A stretch of 64,000 nucleotides of DNA from Hofstenia miamia (Eukaryota; Xenacoelomorpha; Acoela), in contig SCFE01000074.1 of NCBI GenBank assembly GCA_004352715.1, forward strand, positions 423,145 through 487,144. The letters run 5' to 3'. The notes under the pieces are model-generated. The model was not told the origin of the DNA, did no database searches, and saw nothing but the letters and a program-made list of their open reading frames with translations. The translations under genes were made by a program, and so were the position numbers. This document shows, in pieces, positions 1 to 14,000 of the stretch. Each line of letters begins with the position of its first letter. Within the stretch, counting starts at the first letter, position 1.

Positions 1-31
<31 letters not shown>
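1..31. repeat. (TA)n microsatellite at the left edge
   Basis: Pure TA dinucleotide run that starts at the window edge, so its true length is unknown. It lies just upstream of the first helicase exon, in the preceding intron. Confidence 0.95.
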
Positions 32-33
<2 letters not shown>

Positions 34-76
34 GTATGTTAAAATTTTCAACTTAATATTTTAATGGAATTTTTAG

Positions 77-256
77 GTGGAATTTCAATCGAAAACCTCT
101 TATGGCACTTATACCCAATCAGTGGTTTTCGACTTTGGTACCAGGCCATTGTTGGAGAAATGTCTTCTTGTAGATATTGGCAAAAATATTGAGTCTATTG
201 AACGACTGAGAACTAAATTTACCAAAGAAGGTTGTTGGGATGATCGGCGTTATAAG
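77..256 (+). CDS. HELZ: HELZ-like gene, exon 1 of the window
   Basis: Starts after an AG acceptor at 75-76 and ends before GTTAGT at 257; both boundaries are phase 0. It encodes 60 residues including TYTQSVVFDFGTRPLL, which resembles the segment before the helicase core in HELZ/MOV10 proteins, where an FDFG-containing beta-strand is conserved. The first codon is GTG (Val) inside the gene, not a start. Upstream exons must lie outside the window. Confidence 0.82.
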
Positions 257-3200
257 GTTAGTATGTTGAACATATTATTTACGCCCCATCGTTTTGTAGT
301 TCACTCCGTCTCCAATTTTTAAAATCATTGCTTGGATTCTTGCTAATGTGGTTACTGGTAACGTTAAATTCGTCATGGAGTCTATTTTCTACATAGTATA
401 ATCCAATGTCCCCCAACCCGATCTGTAGTATTGCGACCCGCTACCCGACCTATGGTTCAGAAATTCACCAAATATGTTTGTTGATGAGAACCTTTTCTGA
501 AAATATATATTTTGAAATACAAATGAGCAATAGTCGAATTCAGTGGAAACAAATGTGTTGATTAATTGAGTATGAAACAATTTCTCTAGCTACCGAAGAA
601 AATATGAATATTTTATTCCGATTACCCTTTTTCTGAAATTCACTAAGTTTAAATTTTTCCTTTCTGAAATATGATTCACATATAATGAAAGTAATATTGG
701 GTCCTAAGCATAGCCTTCAGGTACACCTAAATTTGTACTCATTGTATTTAGGAAATACTAATACCGAAAATCTTTTTTGATGATCTTGGAGAACCGAGAT
801 TTTGCTTCAGGTGTACATTGTATCATGGCCTACTAAATATTTAGTAGGCCATGATTGTATTTAAAACTGTGTCCTCCAACTTTTGGTTAGCGGTATCAGA
901 AAATTTGGTAGAGCTCCTTACGTAGCTTTATTGACTCAAATCAATTCCTCATAAGAATCAAGTTGGACCAGAAAGATTTGTGTCTTCTATGTATAATATT
1001 GAATTATTGATTCAAATTTGTTTAAATTCAAAATTGTTTGTTAGATGTTTGAAATTTATAGAATTTTGGAATTGTGGTATTTGACACTGCAAAACGTAGA
1101 AATACGGTTTAATGCTTCGCGAAATACAACTTCTCTTCTAATCTATTTATTTGCAATATGTTAACACTTCTTTCCGTGCCATTATTAGTTATTTTGGTTA
1201 TAATGATCCCACTCTACTTTGAGTTCGAGAAACGTTTTTGTAAAATTCGTTTTACTCTTCCGATCTAATGTTCCTGTTTTAAACAAATGCAGTTGAACAT
1301 ATTGATTGGCACAGCCTTGATTTGAACCACGAGTCATAATTTTATTGATTTATTTTTTAATGTATCAAAATATCATTGATAGCATTTTAAAAGTCCACGT
1401 AATAATAACATGTGAGATAATAATATGGATACAGGACATTCAATGTGATAAGTGACCTAACATGTATACATTTTAGTGTTGAGTTAGTTAAGGATTTTAG
1501 AGCAGGGTTATCAGGATTAATAAGGCTAGGTGAGAGGCGACGTAAATCAAGTCAAGGGCATAACAGGACCAGAAGCAGGTTTGATAACAATTATGTTTCA
1601 TCATGATTAATTTAATATCATTTTGGCTTTATTACATCTAGATAGAAAACATCTAGTTACCTCATTATGATTTAGTAAAAATGATAGACTGAGAAAACAG
1701 TATATGTGTATTATACCTATTCAACGTCAATTGCAAATGCTTTTTTGATTTATGATTTCAGCAAGTGTTTGCTCAATAAAATATTTATGTATATTTCATG
1801 TTTTGAGCTTGACAGTGAATTTTCATGAGCTTAGAATAGTTGATATAAGTCTGTGTTTGCAACGCATCAGGAAGTTGACTCAACCCGACACGAAACCTGT
1901 TAATGTAGAAATGTCGAGTCGATTCAGGCTGGGTACTCGAAATATCGAGGACTCGCAGGGCCCTACCTTCTAGCCACTCGTCCTCGAATACCAATTTTTT
2001 GAGTGTCCGTGGTATTGTGAGTTCTGCACTTTGACCTCTGCGTCTTTTATAGTCTTGCAGTTCACTAAGTCAAACGTTTTGGTTAGTCTGTATATCTCTA
2101 CAGTTTTTTTGCTGCACGTGTTGATATTTTTCGTGGATAACCAGATCTCGGCAGATATTCAGTTGTTTTGAGCTTCTTCCACTTCTGTATTATGGATACT
2201 ACAGTCCAAAAATTAATGTCCAATTTTTCAAATATTGTTTTGTATACTAGTCGTGAATTATAAAAATCAACAATTTTATTTCTAACATTTGTGCTCATTT
2301 GCTTAGTCCTGGCCATTGGGATTCCTTAGGTTTAGTGTTTCTATGATATATTACACTGTTTATATAGACTCAAAAACTGATATATTGAGTATTTTTTAAT
2401 TTGAAATGCATAGGCTTATTCATGATTTACCTGATACTCCCTATAGTGTACAACTGCTGTGATATTTTGTTTTAACATGCAAAATACAGTATTCTGTTAC
2501 GCTAGGAATACTTTTGCAACACTATTTTTGGAGTTTTTAAAATTATTGTATATTATGTCAAACATTTGTGTTATATTTAGTCACTGTGCGTTACTGCAAT
2601 AAATGCAAATATGAAATAAAAAATGTAGCTTATATTTTTTAAAAAATCAAATAGATTTTTGCCCATTCCCCCTGATAATTCTATTGCTATCTTCACAGAT
2701 TACTCTCTTAGCACACATTTTTTTGCCTATTTATTTTTCGATTTAAATTTTTTGACACGTGAATTTAGGTGATAAAGAGCGTAGCGCACGACGATTATGA
2801 GTTGAAGTTGTTAAAGAAGTTCCCATTGATTTCCACAGAAGAACTGCTGTCATCGGAATTTCGTAACATGTTGCACAAACATAATTGGCAACACGAAAAG
2901 AATGTCTACAAGGATTTCATCCTAAAATTGATTCAAATGGAGCACTACGACACCAAGCATGAGCTGGCAAAGTATTATTTTGTTTTGAGCTTTTGAGTTA
3001 ATTTTAAACAAAGTTTTTGGAAATTTCGTAATAGACCTTTATTTGCATAAATTTCTTTAAATTGTTTTACCCGAATATATTGCTACATTAAGCACATGTC
3101 CATCAATTTCAAAAATTTTAAATCAAACTCCAATTAAATAAAAATAGTCGGAAGTAAGCTATCTTAAACAATATTTGTGTATTATTAAAATATACTATTT

Positions 3201-6200
3201 CTCTTCATATATATGTATATGAAATTGCATACATTTGGCTAAATACCAGTAAGCCCAAATATTTTAAATATACATGCATATATTTTGTCGTGGGAACCCC
3301 ACGGAAAACTACTTAGGGTGTGCTGGAGTAGGGATCAAAATTCTTTCCCATGGACAAGCCTGAAATTTTTATAAAACTAAATCTTAGAAATGCGGAAAAT
3401 GGTTTAGATGATTATTAAAAATGTAATACCTTGTTGATGCGAGCGAACATATACTGGTAAGTTTGTTAAATGGTTAATTACAAATTCTTTTAAATAGTAA
3501 GGTAATGTAATGTATTTTAGATACAATCTTGAAACCAGTGTGACGTTGGTGGATAATATCAATAGTGGAAGAGGATTCATTTTGCCTAACCCAGCTGAAA
3601 ATCAAGTTAAGTTTATGCTGATCCCCTTCAGTAACATGGTCAGTGAAGATACTTCGGAGGGAAGAATTTTCAACTACTTGGATTACTTCAAATCTATTTG
3701 GTTTCGTCCTTTCGGAGTCAGTGGCGTTTTATTTGAGGCTCCGATCCTTTCCGAAGAACCTTACGTCGAAGGTCATCTTGTGGTCGTTATAACTTCGAAG
3801 GTTTTGTGAAATTGTTGTTAAATTGCTTAATATGTATTTATAGGTTTTGGAAACGTTGTCCACTAAAATTCCAACTTGTTCAACTTTCCAAGCATCAGTT
3901 CAGTTTCAGGTTAATGGCGTTGCCTTCGCGAAAATGAGTGAGAAAGTTGTTTCTGTTACAAATGATACATTGAAATTTCTATTTCCTTCCAAATTCCAGC
4001 TCAATGTTGACTCAACAAGGTTTTTGTAAGTACTTTAGTTATTTAGTACAATGTTCCTAGTATCGAATTTCCTGGACTATTACACATTTAAAATAATTTC
4101 TTTGTTGTGTTACTTTTTAATAATTCTTAGATTATGCATTAAGTGTTTGTTCCTTTTTATTGACTGAAAGCGGCATTATAAACCTACTGTACAACTCAAA
4201 TATAATAGAAATCCAAATATTTCATTTGTAGCGACAATATCACATATGTGAGCATCGCTTTCCTAGTTTTCTCACCGCTAGAGGGATGCAATACACAGTG
4301 ATAATGCGTAAGAAATTATTGTGTGTGATAATTTTATTCATAAAGCACATTTTTACAATTCTTATTCCTAATTTTTAGTGTGTAATACTGAAGAATTAAT
4401 TTTATTCATAAAGCACATTTTTACAATTCTTATTCCTAATTTTTAGTGTGTAATACTGAAGAATCTACGGGGGTGTATTTCACCTCCCGGTGAAACGTTG
4501 TTATCCCACGAAGTACCTGCAATGCTAATACGAGACTAAAATTTGTTTAGTGACACACTTAGAAACAAGTCTCTCATTTTCCAAAGAAATTTATGCATAA
4601 TATTCGGCATACACTACTGAGCTACAAAAGGATTCACACCTGACACAAGGAAGGCTGTCTTCATTATAGTTAATTTTCATTTGGGATTGAAAAGTTATGA
4701 GTGCAGGTCAGATGCGGTTCTAGAAAATTTCGAACGGGGGCTTTTTCCTAAAGTTATTATAAACGATTGTTTATTGGCAAGTTATGCAAAATCTAATCAT
4801 ATTTCGCAAAAAGTGCAATGATTTATGAGGTTCGTCACAAAAGCCTTAAGGTTAGTCTTTCTAAGACTTTTTTGAAAAAGTATTTCTATCTTATGAAAAC
4901 ACTAGAAAATAATTTTTTATCATAATATTCACATAAAAGTGCTTAAATTATTTTTGAAAAAGACAGGAGGGGCGGCCGTATCCCCCTCATCAAACCGTGG
5001 CTGGAGTCGGCAAAGAGATAGGATTTTTGGTTTCAGTTTTTGTGTCAATAACAAGGATGTTTTATAAAGTAAACCTTCTCTATTAAATTAAGGTTATTGT
5101 TAGCTTAAATGAATAAATAAACATGTGAAGTACTAACAACGTTTACGTCTATGGTTAGGAAATTAATGCACCTCAAAAAGACCAACTATGCAAAGCGCTT
5201 GTGCCTCTAGGAAATGTATAATATGAACATCAAAACAAAAATGCACCTACTAATTCAGTTGGACAGAATTCATGAATCATTTATTTCTCATCTTTTGACA
5301 GATTTGGCAAATTCATGAATGTAGGCACTGAAGATCATGGTTTCCCTGGGACTATCTAGTTCAACCTTTATTTCGGGAATCAAACTATTTAGTTGCGAAA
5401 AAATAGATGTCACTGCTAAACTAACTGAAATATATTGTTGTTGGAGGTCCTTTAAAAGAGGCAACGGCATCACATACTGAAAAAGGATGTTAAGAGCCTT
5501 CAATGGAATCTAATAAATTGTGTTAAAATTAACTTCATTTAAAATCTTCCGTTGACTAAGTAGATTTTGCAGTCTTTTTCGAATATACTCCAATAATTTT
5601 TTGTCTGCTTGCTTTTTTAAATAATAATGTATTTGCGTTGCATATTACTAAACATATACAAAAAACAGTTTGTTTTTGTTCATAAATTAGATTTAGATTT
5701 ATAAAGTTTGGGTATATTTTAATATCTTGTCATGAATTCTTTCTCTATACATTTAAACAGCACTAAATGTAATTTTATTTTAGATTGGAAATTATATTAT
5801 CTGAATGTAATTAGACATCCTGTATAAAATGAATCTTCACATTTTACTAATTTCCATCAATTCACTTCAACTCTTTCATTTTATGATTGAGCTGCACCCG
5901 GCATTTCAATCCTAAATTTAATACTGGTGTATAGCAATGTTAGCTATGACGCCCATTTTTAGATTCAGAGCACTAAATCCATTTTTATTCGGAATATATA
6001 TTAAATTAAATTCCGAATTAAATTTAAGATTTTAAGCATTTAAAATCATGGAATCATGATCAAAATTTGAATGATATAGCATTAAATTCTCTTTAGCATT
6101 TATAAGCTTGGCCCATTTTCGAAGAAGAACACCCTATGGTAGATTAGAGCATTTTATTACTTTTCTATTCATTTGATATTTCTTAGAATGACCCTTTAAA

Positions 6201-7980
6201 TTAGGCCGTGCCCAAAAATTCTTTGCTCTATTAAAATTAATATCAATCAATTTTTTTAAGTCGATCTTGATATAGTATAATTAGTTATTTATTAGCAAGT
6301 TAGTACCAACTATTCATCAATCATGTAAATAGAAATACTCCGAATGAGTCTACAAAGTTTGCTTTTGTGGTTGACATCTCGCATTAATTATCCATTTTTC
6401 AAAATTTGCTGAGAGATAAATGTAGTTATTATTCTAATTGCAATTTTTTTTATGATTTTCTACCATACTAAATAAAACATTCTCTTCTTATCAAATAAAA
6501 AGATGTCTTCGCTTAATTTTGGTCAATTAAATTTTCGACACTTGTTGGAATTTTTTAAACAGCATACTGGTCAGTAATTACAGGCTCCAGCCGATTGGTA
6601 GTGGGGCACAATTCGAGCTATGTTAGGGAATTTTGTTTAAATCCACGTATAAACTAAAAGTTTTCGCTTATGTTCTTTAACAATTTGAATTTTGATTTAA
6701 TGGTCTTTGTTAATTTACCATATGTGCTCCTATTTTTCCATAATGGCAATTAGTACAATTATTTATTGCGAGCATAATCACCATATCAAAAATGGAATTT
6801 AAAGCTACCATAATATTGCCAAACACCACTGCTTCTGGAAGACTAGTTTTCTGTCCAACAATAAAATAGAATTGCTCAAAATATTAAAGAAATAATAAGT
6901 ACCTTAGGAATTTAAATTTTGATTAAAATATATTTTCTTCTGCATTAGAATTTAAATTTAACATTTCAAATAAGAAAATCGGATACGCTGATTCAGAGTC
7001 ACTGACCCGAGGCGAATGTTGTATTCACATTTACGTATTCTTCATGTGACATTAGCTATTATTCTATCAGATCTTCGATCTTCAGAAGATAGTAAAAAAG
7101 GTCTCCGATTTCCATTTCTTTTGTGCCACTTTTTAAAATAAGTTCCAATGAAGCATTGTCGCGTAATTTTAAATTAATATGCAATTGTTTTTAATTATCC
7201 AAATCACGTCATATATATATATAGTGAGAGGTTCGAAATTAAGAATTGTGTTTTACTATATTTATATATTAAGGTATGCCCATATAACTGAAAAAAAACA
7301 CTTTTTAAAGCATTTTAGAGTTCACATATTTTTATTAAAAAAATGATTAAAGTTTCTATATAAAAAATTATTTTCACACACACTTCGATTTGTACACTTT
7401 TTTAAAAATTCGCTTGTAATGTAAATATGCAGTTTGGAAATGAATAGCGCGTCGGAAATCAGTTTACCAGCTTCTCACTGAAATTTTTTTACCTGAGCTA
7501 CAACGACGTGGTATCGTACACCTATGTCATTTTCAGAAGTTGGAATGCCAGCCAATACAGCTCTTGCAACACGTGCCTTTCTTAATGAACAGTTTCCAGA
7601 CAAGTGGGTGGGCAAATTCGGCCCCACCGCATGGCCCGCCAGGATTCCAGATTTAACATTTTGCGACAATGCGCTCTGGGCTATCATTAAGCAAAGGTTA
7701 CAGCCGTCAACCACTGATAATACTCAGTAAATTAAACAAGCAGTTGGTCAGGCATTTAATGAAATCGAAGTTGATGTTCTACGCAAAATCCACAAGCGCA
7801 CATTCGGCCTTTTATAACTTTTTATCGATATTGGCGGCTTGCAAGTCGATCCATATTATAAATAACTGCAGTTTTCACATATTTCTATATAGAATATAAT
7901 TCGATGTTGTTTGATTATTTTTTATTAGGATTTTTGAAACGTAGGGACATTGATTTGAAACGCAGTAACTTATGGGCCAC

Positions 7981-8023
<43 letters not shown>

Positions 8024-11000
8024 ATTGCAAAACTCAATATATCCTTTGTTAGGATTTTGCAGAAATCGCGATTTGTCTTTTGAAATGATTTTTATCCATA
8101 TATCTAATATAGTAATGCTATATAGAGTAGTAGGTAATAGCATGATAAATTTCAAGTTGATCATTATTGATCTAGCTGTATTTAGATTCCGTTTGCATGA
8201 AAAAGCGCAATATTTAAGTATTTCATTTTTTCTAAACACAATATACCTTTATATTTTTTATTTCAATATTAAAGGGACTCTGAATGCTGTGGATAAGTGA
8301 TCTGTTAGTCGGGATATTACAGTAACTCTTGTTTTTGCCAGTTCACCGATATTTAGATTGCATAAATTAAACAATACAGATTCTTTCTAACTTAAAATAG
8401 TGAATAGTGAATGTTATTTATGTGCCATTTGTTGATTTTTTATCTCTCTCAACTAATTATCAAATTTTTTACTGAAGAATTTAGATTAAATTCTATAATT
8501 TTAGTCCAGTGTCTGGTTTTTCCAAGTTAGACCGGCGTCAACAACATTTAGTGAAATTAATAATGGCGGAAACAATGGCGACCTTCGTACCCCCTGTACT
8601 CGTTTATGGGCCTTTCGGCATGGGAAAGACCTTTACATTGTCGCAATCGATAATTCAGCTAATTTGTCGGAAAAATGCAAGAATACTGGTGTGCACCATG
8701 AGTAACAGGTTTGTATTTCGGTTTCTATGCTCACTTTAGTCAATAGATTACAATTGAGAGCGAGGTGTGCGCCGCACACCTGACCAACATTTTTATGATT
8801 TTAGAAGGTTTTTTCCTATCACTTATTTAAGAACTAAGTAAATTTAATACCGCATCAAACTGATTTTTACACTATAATTTTATAAGTTTGCAAAATTTGT
8901 AATTTGTGATTAAATACTCAATCGAATTTTTAATTACAGGTAATTAACACATCTAATTGAGTTGCCATTTTTATAACGCACTGCGTTCAGCACTTTCTTA
9001 TAAAACCTGTGTCTAAATTACAATTTTGGTAAAATGGAAGCATTTCAATTGTTTTGATCCATAAACTACACATTGGTTTAATTGGCTAGTACATGTATCA
9101 TCTTGTTTAGCAATCATATCATTGATAAAATAAAATGTCCTAGTTACTTCAATCGTGAATGTCACAATAACTAGTATTGCGACATCCACTCTTCAATAGA
9201 CATTAATAGAGCAAGGTGTGCGTTCATATTAACGCACTCTACGAAATTAAGCGTAATCATTGAAGTTGCATCCTACATTTGTAGCCGAACGTTATTGATT
9301 GGTTCACGAAATGGAAATAGATCATTTCGAGGTGTGCGCTAATGATCACCGCACCTCGAGTGAGAAATCAAACAACTTACCACTCTCAGTTAATTCCCCG
9401 CCAAGCAAAAATCAATAAAAATAGAGCAATTTTTAAAGTTCCACCCCCGAAATTGAACGACAAAAAAAATTCTGAACAAAAGTTAAAAATGCTTTAATTC
9501 TGGAGTTGACATTGATATCACACTGTTTCTTCCGTCGAAAGGGATACAATTTATCAATTAACCGTGACCTTGAATTAGATGCTAAAAATGTGCTAGATGA
9601 GTTCGCTCTAAAGAGCAATCGAAGATTGAATTTTTTATTACAGTGAACTACGTTTGAATTATGGATGTTGACTTGTCAAGTTCTGAAAATTATAACTTTT
9701 GTATGCGTTATTCTTGTTCAATTTAACAATAGATTTTAATCAGTTAAATATAAAAGCATAGGTATCACAAATTTAATTTTATCAACGTTCAAAATTAAAA
9801 AATCTATTTTGTGCCCATACCGAAATGAAATCCTGGCTGCGCGCCTGTGTACATACATTGGCTGTGGTAAGCTAAAACATATGTTGGGAGCGGGCTTTTT
9901 TCTAATTTATTAGACAATTTTAGTGGCTGAAGCAGTTATTAGCAGTAAACCAGACAAGCCAACACTGTCATGTGCACAACACGCAACCCTAGTTGAACGT
10001 GTTTATGGGCCTGCAAAGGGGGCTCATCAATGCTAGACAAAAGCTTACTAACATTTACGGCCAACAAAAAATATAGTTTCTTAGTCCACCTTAATAATGG
10101 CTGCATATGGTTAGGTGGGTCGCAGAGATAGAATTGGATCGCATCGAATACTGATCGGATCTTCATTTTAAGAAACTTCGGATCTGTTTTGGATCCAAAA
10201 GTTTTTAAAACTTGCGTGTTTTACACTTTATAAAGTCAATAATTATTATAATTCAATTTCATTGTTCATGCAAAATGTTCCGCGTTATTCTTTCCAACAA
10301 CTTATAAAATTAGTGACCAATAGTAAAGCAACCGAAAACATTTGTTTGTACAAACTTGCAAATGGACGAGCGGAATTCTGAAAAAGCACAGAACACAGAG
10401 AAGCAAGTGGAGTACCTTAGCTTTTGCAAACACTGCAAATGTAAAAATACTAATATAATGTGTAATGCTCTTCAATCAAAAAATCTCATTTAAATATGCA
10501 CTCTAAGCAACATGCAATGCCAAGTACAACTTAGTACTCAGGTTTGTCATTATTATAATCACTAATAGAAAAATGTTTATGCAGGTGTCGGCAATCTTTT
10601 GCTAGTCACGGGCCAAATGTCGAGTGTACAACTCTTTGGCGGGCCGGGATTACCAAAGTAATGTATTAACATGTCTGGAAAAGAATTAGAATAATGCCAA
10701 AACGTTTATTTAACACAAAAAGAACATAACAATTCATGTTTATTGGACAGTGTAATCACCGTTGAGTCGGATGACATGTTCACAATGGGCGATATATTTA
10801 TTTGCTTCCTCCAACATCTTCCTTTTTTCAATAGAAGTGAGGGCCTGTCGCGCAGCGGAAAGCAGATCTTCTTTACTTTCAAATTGTTGCTGTTTCAATT
10901 GCAGTTTCAGCCATTTGTTGATCCAACGGTCACAACCATTGAGGTCTGGTGAATATGGCGCCTGTTTCGAGAGAACGATTTGTTTGTCGCGAAAGAATTG

Positions 11001-14000
11001 TGTCGTGACTTGGGAAACATGAGGACGAGCATTGTCTTGTCTCCAGATAATCTCGTGCTGCCGTACTCTCCCATGCCGTTCACGGCGAAATTTGTCGATA
11101 GTGTATTGGACAAACTGTTTGTAGCGTTCACTATCGACTTTTTCATTCCTGTCAGTACCCTGAATCGCAAATTTGCCATCGTGAGTGTACGCCAAAAGCA
11201 GCATTGTGCGCTGGCCCCTCGGTGTTGCTTGGATGGCCCTTGGTCGTGCGTCTGTTTTGGCGGTCCATTTCTTCAGATCACGCCTCCAAGGAATTGGAGA
11301 AAATGGTACCCAAGATTCATCTGTAATGACATACCGTCGGCACCACTGCTCTATGCTCAGTTCATGAAAGAGCCGTATATCCTCTTGACAACATTGCACC
11401 CGCTGTTGCTTGTGGACTTCTGTTAAGGAATACGGAACCCAGACAGAGCAAATTTTTCTCATATTGAGACATTGATTCAGCATGGTTCTGACAGTATCTT
11501 TTCCTACATCCAAAAGATCAGCCAAGTGCCTTAATGATGCGCTGTCATTTTCTTCGATCAGTTTTTGCAGCTTGGTGACATTTTCAGGACAACTGGATGA
11601 CGAAGGGCGACCAGAACTGTGCCCTTTTTCCGTTGACAATGTTTCTGCTTTGCAATTGGCAATCCATCCATAAATCGTAGCCAAACAAGGCACATCATCT
11701 GGCCATACATTGGTCAATTTCCTGTGAATATCTCCGGCAGATGTTCCATTATGATACTCGGTATACACATAAAATCTGCACGCTGAATTTGAATATTCCA
11801 TTGCAACGCGACACACTAAAAACCAAATGAGTAATGATTATCATTCACACACATTATATTTCTGCTAACAGTTATAAAATGTAACCAATCAACAATTAGT
11901 ATGACATGCTAAATATTAATCATGCATGTACCTATGCGCAGCACACAATAATTGCATTGCAGCATTATTCTAATTCTTTTCCAGACATGTTAATAATTCA
12001 GACTCACTTCAGTATATTACGCTACATTGCTACAATCTCAATCATAACTATCACAAAAAGAGCAAAATATCTGTATTCACACTTCAACAACACAACATTA
12101 ATGTGACACTTGATGCTGCTTGCTTTGTGAAAGCTTTTTAACATCTGGTGACAAGTCAGATGAAGCAAGAATCAGAACATTTTGTAAGTGGGCTTTGGAA
12201 ATTCGTGATCGTTGCTCTTCGTGAATTTCATTGTTGAAAACATTTGTTCACATGTGTATGTGCTACCAAACATCAATGCAATTTTTTTTTGCATTGTTGA
12301 TTAAGCTGGGATAAAGACCACTTTCAAGAAGGTACTTTTTGTAAAAGTCAAGCAGTGATATGTCCTTATGATGAAATTTTGCCTTCAATTCGTCACTGCT
12401 TTGCATTTCAATAAGGTNNNNNNNNNNNNNNNNNNNNNNNNNNNNNNNNNNNNNNNNNNNNNNNNNNNNNNNNNNNNNNNNNNNNNNNNNNNNNNNNNNN
12501 NNNNNNNNNNNNNNNNNNNNNNNNNNNNNNNNNNNNNNNNNNNNNNNNNNNNNNNNNNNNNNNNNNNNNNNNNNNNNNNNNNNNNNNNNNNNNNNNNNNN
12601 NNNNNNNNNNNNNNNNNNNNNNNNNNNNNNNNNNNNNNNNNNNNNNNNNNNNNNNNNNNNNNNNNNNNNNNNNNNNNNNNNNNNNNNNNNNNNNNNNNNN
12701 NNNNNNNNNNNNNNNNNNNNNNNNNNNNNNNNNNNNNNNNNNNNNNNNNNNNNNNNNNNNNNNNNNNNNNNNNNNNNNNNNNNNNNNNNNNNNNNNNNNN
12801 NNNNNNNNNNNNNNNNNNNNNNNNNNNNNNNNNNNNNNNNNNNNNNNNNNNNNNNNNNNNNNNNNNNNNNNNNNNNNNNNNNNNNNNNNNNNNNNNNNNN
12901 NNNNNNNNNNNNNNNNNNNNNNNNNNNNNNNNNNNNNNNNNNNNNNNNNNNNNNNNNNNNNNNNNNNNNNNNNNNNNNNNNNNNNNNNNNNNNNNNNNNN
13001 NNNNNNNNNNNNNNNNNNNNNNNNNNNNNNNNNNNNNNNNNNNNNNNNNNNNNNNNNNNNNNNNNNNNNNNNNNNNNNNNNNNNNNNNNNNNNNNNNNNN
13101 NNNNNNNNNNNNNNNNNNNNNNNNNNNNNNNNNNNNNNNNNNNNNNNNNNNNNNNNNNNNNNNNNNNNNNNNNNNNNNNNNNNNNNNNNNNNNNNNNNNN
13201 NNNNNNNNNNNNNNNNNNNNNNNNNNNNNNNNNNNNNNNNNNNNNNNNNNNNNNNNNNNNNNNNNNNNNNNNNNNNNNNNNNNNNNNNNNNNNNNNNNNN
13301 NNNNNNNNNNNNNNNNNNNNNNNNNNNNNNNNNNNNNNNNNNNNNNNNNNNNNNNNNNNNNNNNNNNNNNNNNNNNNNNNNNNNNNNNNNNNNNNNNNNN
13401 NNNNNNNNNNNNNNNNNATTTTCTTTGTCCAGTTGAAATTCCCAGAGTGGCAGTTTTGTTTCAAATATCTCATGTATCAGTTGTTCTTTTCCCTGAAGTT
13501 GCAAATTCAATTTGTTCAGATGTGACGTTAAATCGACTAGGAAAGCAAGATTACATACCCATTCTGGATTACGAAATTCTGTGGCGTTAATGTTTTTATT
13601 TTCAAGGAAAGTTGCTATTTCACTCAGCTCATACACTCGTGCAAGCATAGCTCCTCGACTTAGCCAGCGAACATCGCAGAAATACATGACATCACCATAT
13701 TGATTCTCTGTGTTTCGTTAAAGTGGCGAAACTGTTGGTGATTCAGTTTGCTACTCAAAATCATATTGACAGCTTTCACCACTGTTTCCAGAACACTATT
13801 CAAGTTTGTTGTCTTGGCGCACAATGCCTCCTAGTGAATTAAACAGTGTACCTTTAAGATTTTGTCTTTGCGTCCGAGATCTTCCAAGTGTTTTTAAAGC
13901 AGAGCAACGGCACCTTTACTTTTACCAATCATTGCAGGCGCTCCGTCGGTTGTTACCGAGACCAATTTTGACAGATCGAGGCTCATATTGTTAGTCCACT

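Larger units (their letters stand above)
257..2768 (+). other. Intron 1 of the HELZ-like gene
   Basis: AT-rich intron. It contains a 34-bp perfect palindrome (822-855) and a Tc1 transposase fragment (2098-2316, minus). Nothing else recognisable. Confidence 0.8.
4026..8504 (+). other. Intron 4 of the HELZ-like gene
   Basis: Holds a 68-bp tandem duplication (4331-4466), a GC-richer possible MITE relic (about 4705-5015), a deleted DDE element (7272-7983) and the adjoining (TA)n array. Bases 5020-7270 are AT-rich with no recognisable gene. Confidence 0.75.

Noticed and set aside
9918-10036. Plus-strand reading VAEAVISSKPDKPTLSC after an AG acceptor-like site
   Set aside because: It does not match the helicase, joins no neighbouring exon in phase and has no recognisable family; left unassigned.
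10980-11426. 148-codon plus-strand frame in the mariner
   Set aside because: It is the antisense shadow of the intact minus-strand transposase, which has all family motifs.
12263-13687. 474-codon minus-strand open frame
   Set aside because: Most of it is the 1000-base N gap, so the apparent length is meaningless; the real ends belong to the frameshifted hAT transposase.
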